From Verrucomicrobiota bacterium (GTDB lineage Bacteria > Verrucomicrobiota > Verrucomicrobiia > Limisphaerales > JAEYXS01), in the NCBI GenBank assembly GCA_030834415.1, contig JAURFH010000018.1, positions 1 through 34,521 on the forward strand: a stretch of 34,521 nt of DNA, given 5' to 3'. The position numbers were made by a program, and so were the translations under genes. How positions within the stretch are numbered: the first letter of the stretch is position 1; each line of letters begins with the position of its first letter. The notes under the pieces were generated by a model, which worked only from the letters and a program-made list of their open reading frames with translations, was not told the origin of the DNA and ran no database searches. Shown here piece after piece: positions 33,227 through 34,521 of the stretch.

Positions 33227-33694
33227 TTAGTTTCCGGTCACTGCGATTTGGCGCGGCTTGGCTTCCTCCGTCTTGGGCAGCGTCACCGTCAGCACACCGT
33301 CTTCATAGGCAGCTTTGATTTTCTCCGCATCCACCGGCTTAGGCAGGGCCACCGTGCGATGGAAACGCCCATAAAAGCGCTCCAGCCGATGCGTCGCCGC
33401 CTGATCATCCTTCTGCTCGAACTTGCGTTCGCCGGACACGTGCAAGGCACCCGCTTCCAGCCAGACCTCGATCTCTTCCTTCTTCAAGCCGGGCAATTCC
33501 ACCCGCGCCACGAGGTTTTCCTTGTCCTCATACAGGTCGAGGTTCGGGGACCAGCCGTTGAAGAAATCCGCCTGCCGCTCCAGCAAGCCAAACGGCTCCT
33601 CGAACAGACGGCTGATTTCATCGCGCAGATGCGACAACTGCGGCGTGTTGTTCCAGTTCCACAGGTTCGGTCGTTGCAATCTCATCAGTTTCAT
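33227..33694 (-). CDS. hsp20: Hsp20/alpha-crystallin small heat-shock protein
   Basis: 155 residues from ATG 33694, preceded on the minus strand by AAAGGA about 11 bases upstream, one of the few visible ribosome sites here. The N-terminal arm (about 1-45) has LRDEISRLFEEPFG, as in class A/Hsp16 proteins. The alpha-crystallin domain (about 50-150) includes PNLDLYEDKENLVARVELPG, GRFHRTVALPKPVDAEKIKAAYEDGVLTVTLPK and the C-terminal PRQIAV with an IxV-like motif. It is an ATP-independent holdase in the cytoplasm. An upstream extension to 33766 has no SD and would run into the promoter region, so I rejected it. First gene of the hsp20 pair. Confidence 0.93.
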   Translation of the reverse strand: MKLMRLQRPNLWNWNNTPQLSHLRDEISRLFEEPFGLLERQADFFNGWSPNLDLYEDKENLVARVELPGLKKEEIEVWLEAGALHVSGERKFEQKDDQAATHRLERFYGRFHRTVALPKPVDAEKIKAAYEDGVLTVTLPKTEEAKPRQIAVTGN

Positions 33695-33749
33695 AACTTC
33701 AATTATCCTTTCTTTGTAAATTGTTGTCGTAATCGACACTTCATTACAT

Positions 33750-33766
33750 AGCGTAAGGAATGCCAA
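33750..33766 (-). promoter_or_regulatory. Sigma54-like promoter candidate for hsp20
   Basis: The minus-strand sequence TTGGCATTCCTTACGCT keeps the GG and GC dinucleotides 10 bases apart, as in -24/-12 promoters (consensus TGGCAC-N5-TTGC), with mismatches next to each core. It lies 56 bases upstream of the ATG. No usual -10/-35 pair was clearer. No enhancer-binding protein gene is present in the window. Confidence 0.3.
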
Positions 33767-33783
33767 GTTATCAAAAAATTATT

Positions 33784-33807
33784 TAAGTATTTTATTATAA
33801 ATACTTT
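33784..33807. other. AT-rich 9-bp inverted repeat in the hsp20/DUF922 divergent region
   Basis: TAAGTATTT and AAATACTTA are exact reverse complements around TATTAT. It lies 90 bases before the hsp20 ATG in a very AT-rich spacer. It is not the CIRCE element (TTAGCACTC). A direct repeat TTGTCACACA at 33851 and 33897 lies nearby. A regulator site is possible, unproven. Confidence 0.35.
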
Positions 33808-33957
33808 ATAAAAATTAAAACCATTTCAAAAACAACCCAATCGAGTTATTTTGTCACACAAAAACCCAAAACCACCACCCACAATATTGAGACAAATTGT
33901 CACACATGAAATCTGCTAGGGTGTTTGCGGCTTTTTGGGTTAGCTTCCCTTCAATCA

Positions 33958-34521
33958 GTGAACCACCGGACCTCCATCCTAGTCATCAGCAGTCTTTGGC
34001 TACTTTTCAGCGGCATAGTCCACGCTGAGCCTGAGGTCAAACTGCAGACTTCCTACTACGCCGTTCAAGGTGAGTCTGCCCGCGCATTGCGCGCTTCCAT
34101 GAACACCGCGAGGCCCAAGGGGATGGCGCACGATGCCTATACCAAATGGCATGTCTCGTGGAGCTATACGTGGCAGCAGGTGAACGGCAACTACGCGCTG
34201 CAAAGCTCCAAGGTTTCTGCGGCTATCTCTGTGACTCTGCCGCAATGGGCTCCCCCGAAAGATGCCGATAAACGACTGGTGGAACGTTGGCAGCGCTACA
34301 TCACGGCGCTGCGCCGACATGAGAATGGCCATGCCGTCATCGGCACCCAAGCCGCGCGTGACATCAAAAAGAAACTCCAGAGCTTGCCTGCAGCCCCATC
34401 CACCGAAGCACTGAAAGAACTGGTCGAGCGCACCTGCCAGCAAGTCCTCGCTGAGGCTCGGGAACGCGAAAAGAAATTCGACGACACAACCAACCATGGC
34501 ATCAAGGAAGGCGCGCAGTTT
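33958..34521 (+). CDS. Secreted DUF922 protein (Zn-protease-like), 3' end cut by window edge
   Basis: 188 residues are visible from GTG 33958, with the C-terminus beyond the window. Residues 1-23 (NHRTSILVISSLWLLFSGIVHA) form a signal peptide. The mature part matches the DUF922 family, predicted secreted Zn-dependent proteases: QTSYYAVQGESARALRASM, then KWHVSWSYTWQQV, then VTLPQWAPP, and the putative zinc motif in RRHENGHAVIG (HExxH). The frame has an upstream stop at 33907 and no ATG before GTG; TTG 33925 is the only alternative. Divergent from the hsp20 genes across an AT-rich gap of 263 bases. Protease activity is inferred from the motif only. Confidence 0.8.
   Translation, partial: MNHRTSILVISSLWLLFSGIVHAEPEVKLQTSYYAVQGESARALRASMNTARPKGMAHDAYTKWHVSWSYTWQQVNGNYALQSSKVSAAISVTLPQWAPPKDADKRLVERWQRYITALRRHENGHAVIGTQAARDIKKKLQSLPAAPSTEALKELVERTCQQVLAEAREREKKFDDTTNHGIKEGAQF

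Noticed and set aside
33695-33766. 24-codon N-terminal extension of the first Hsp20
   Set aside because: The ATG at 33694 has an AAAGGA ribosome site, and the extension has no Hsp20 similarity and covers the promoter candidate.

Overview
The window reads as a chromosomal segment from a free-living Verrucomicrobiota bacterium, most like the Pedosphaera/subdivision 3 side of the phylum. This is inferred from gene content and not from a marker gene. The pointers are a PilM-PilO-PilP-secretin cluster in the same order as the Akkermansia Amuc_1101-1100-1099-1098 locus, very large Asn/Thr-rich secreted proteins, an exosortase/EpsI pair inside an exopolysaccharide cluster, few Shine-Dalgarno motifs, and gene-poor spacers full of small hairpin repeats. 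No rRNA, tRNA, CRISPR array, transposase or phage gene was seen.

Layout. (1) 1-6582, minus strand: three tightly spaced genes for large exported proteins. In transcription order they are a beta-repeat/FN3/Ca-binding protein, an 870-residue protein with a metzincin-like but HExxH-less N-terminus, and a third large protein cut by the window edge. A good -35/-10 pair lies in front. (2) 6734-14085, minus: an envelope-spanning pilus/type II secretion-like assembly of PilM-PilN fusion, PilO-like (Amuc_1100-like), PilP-like and secretin, followed by a stand-alone 5'-3' exonuclease. (3) 14340-21909, minus: exopolysaccharide and protein-sorting cluster of epimerase, DUF1972 glycosyltransferase, GT9 glycosyltransferase, exosortase, EpsI, polyprenyl-phosphate sugar-1-phosphate transferase and UDP-glucuronate decarboxylase-like enzyme. 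(4) 22025-23014, minus: malate dehydrogenase with a clear intrinsic terminator. (5) 23231-25141, plus: a PhoB/PhoR-type two-component system preceded by three TGTAAC repeats at an exact 11-bp period. (6) 25142-28438: gene-poor, repeat-rich accessory stretch with three small genes of unknown function. (7) 28602-32279: arsenite methyltransferase, RsuA-type pseudouridine synthase, an anchored unknown protein and an MFS transporter, followed by a REPIN-like doublet. (8) 32434-34521: a small unknown gene, two Hsp20 chaperones and the start of a secreted DUF922 Zn-protease-like gene.

How it fits together. Most of the left two thirds concerns the cell envelope. The PilM-N/O/P/Q set would span inner membrane, periplasm and outer membrane. 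The three secreted proteins just downstream are natural candidates for its cargo or surface partners, and the sugar/exosortase cluster would build and attach a surface matrix. The window shows no pilin, no motor ATPase and no PEP-CTERM substrate, so both systems depend on genes elsewhere. The most novel-looking items are the single-chain PilM-PilN with its PilM-binding-like motif at the junction, the apparently inactive metzincin-like surface protein, and two families of structured intergenic hairpin repeats.
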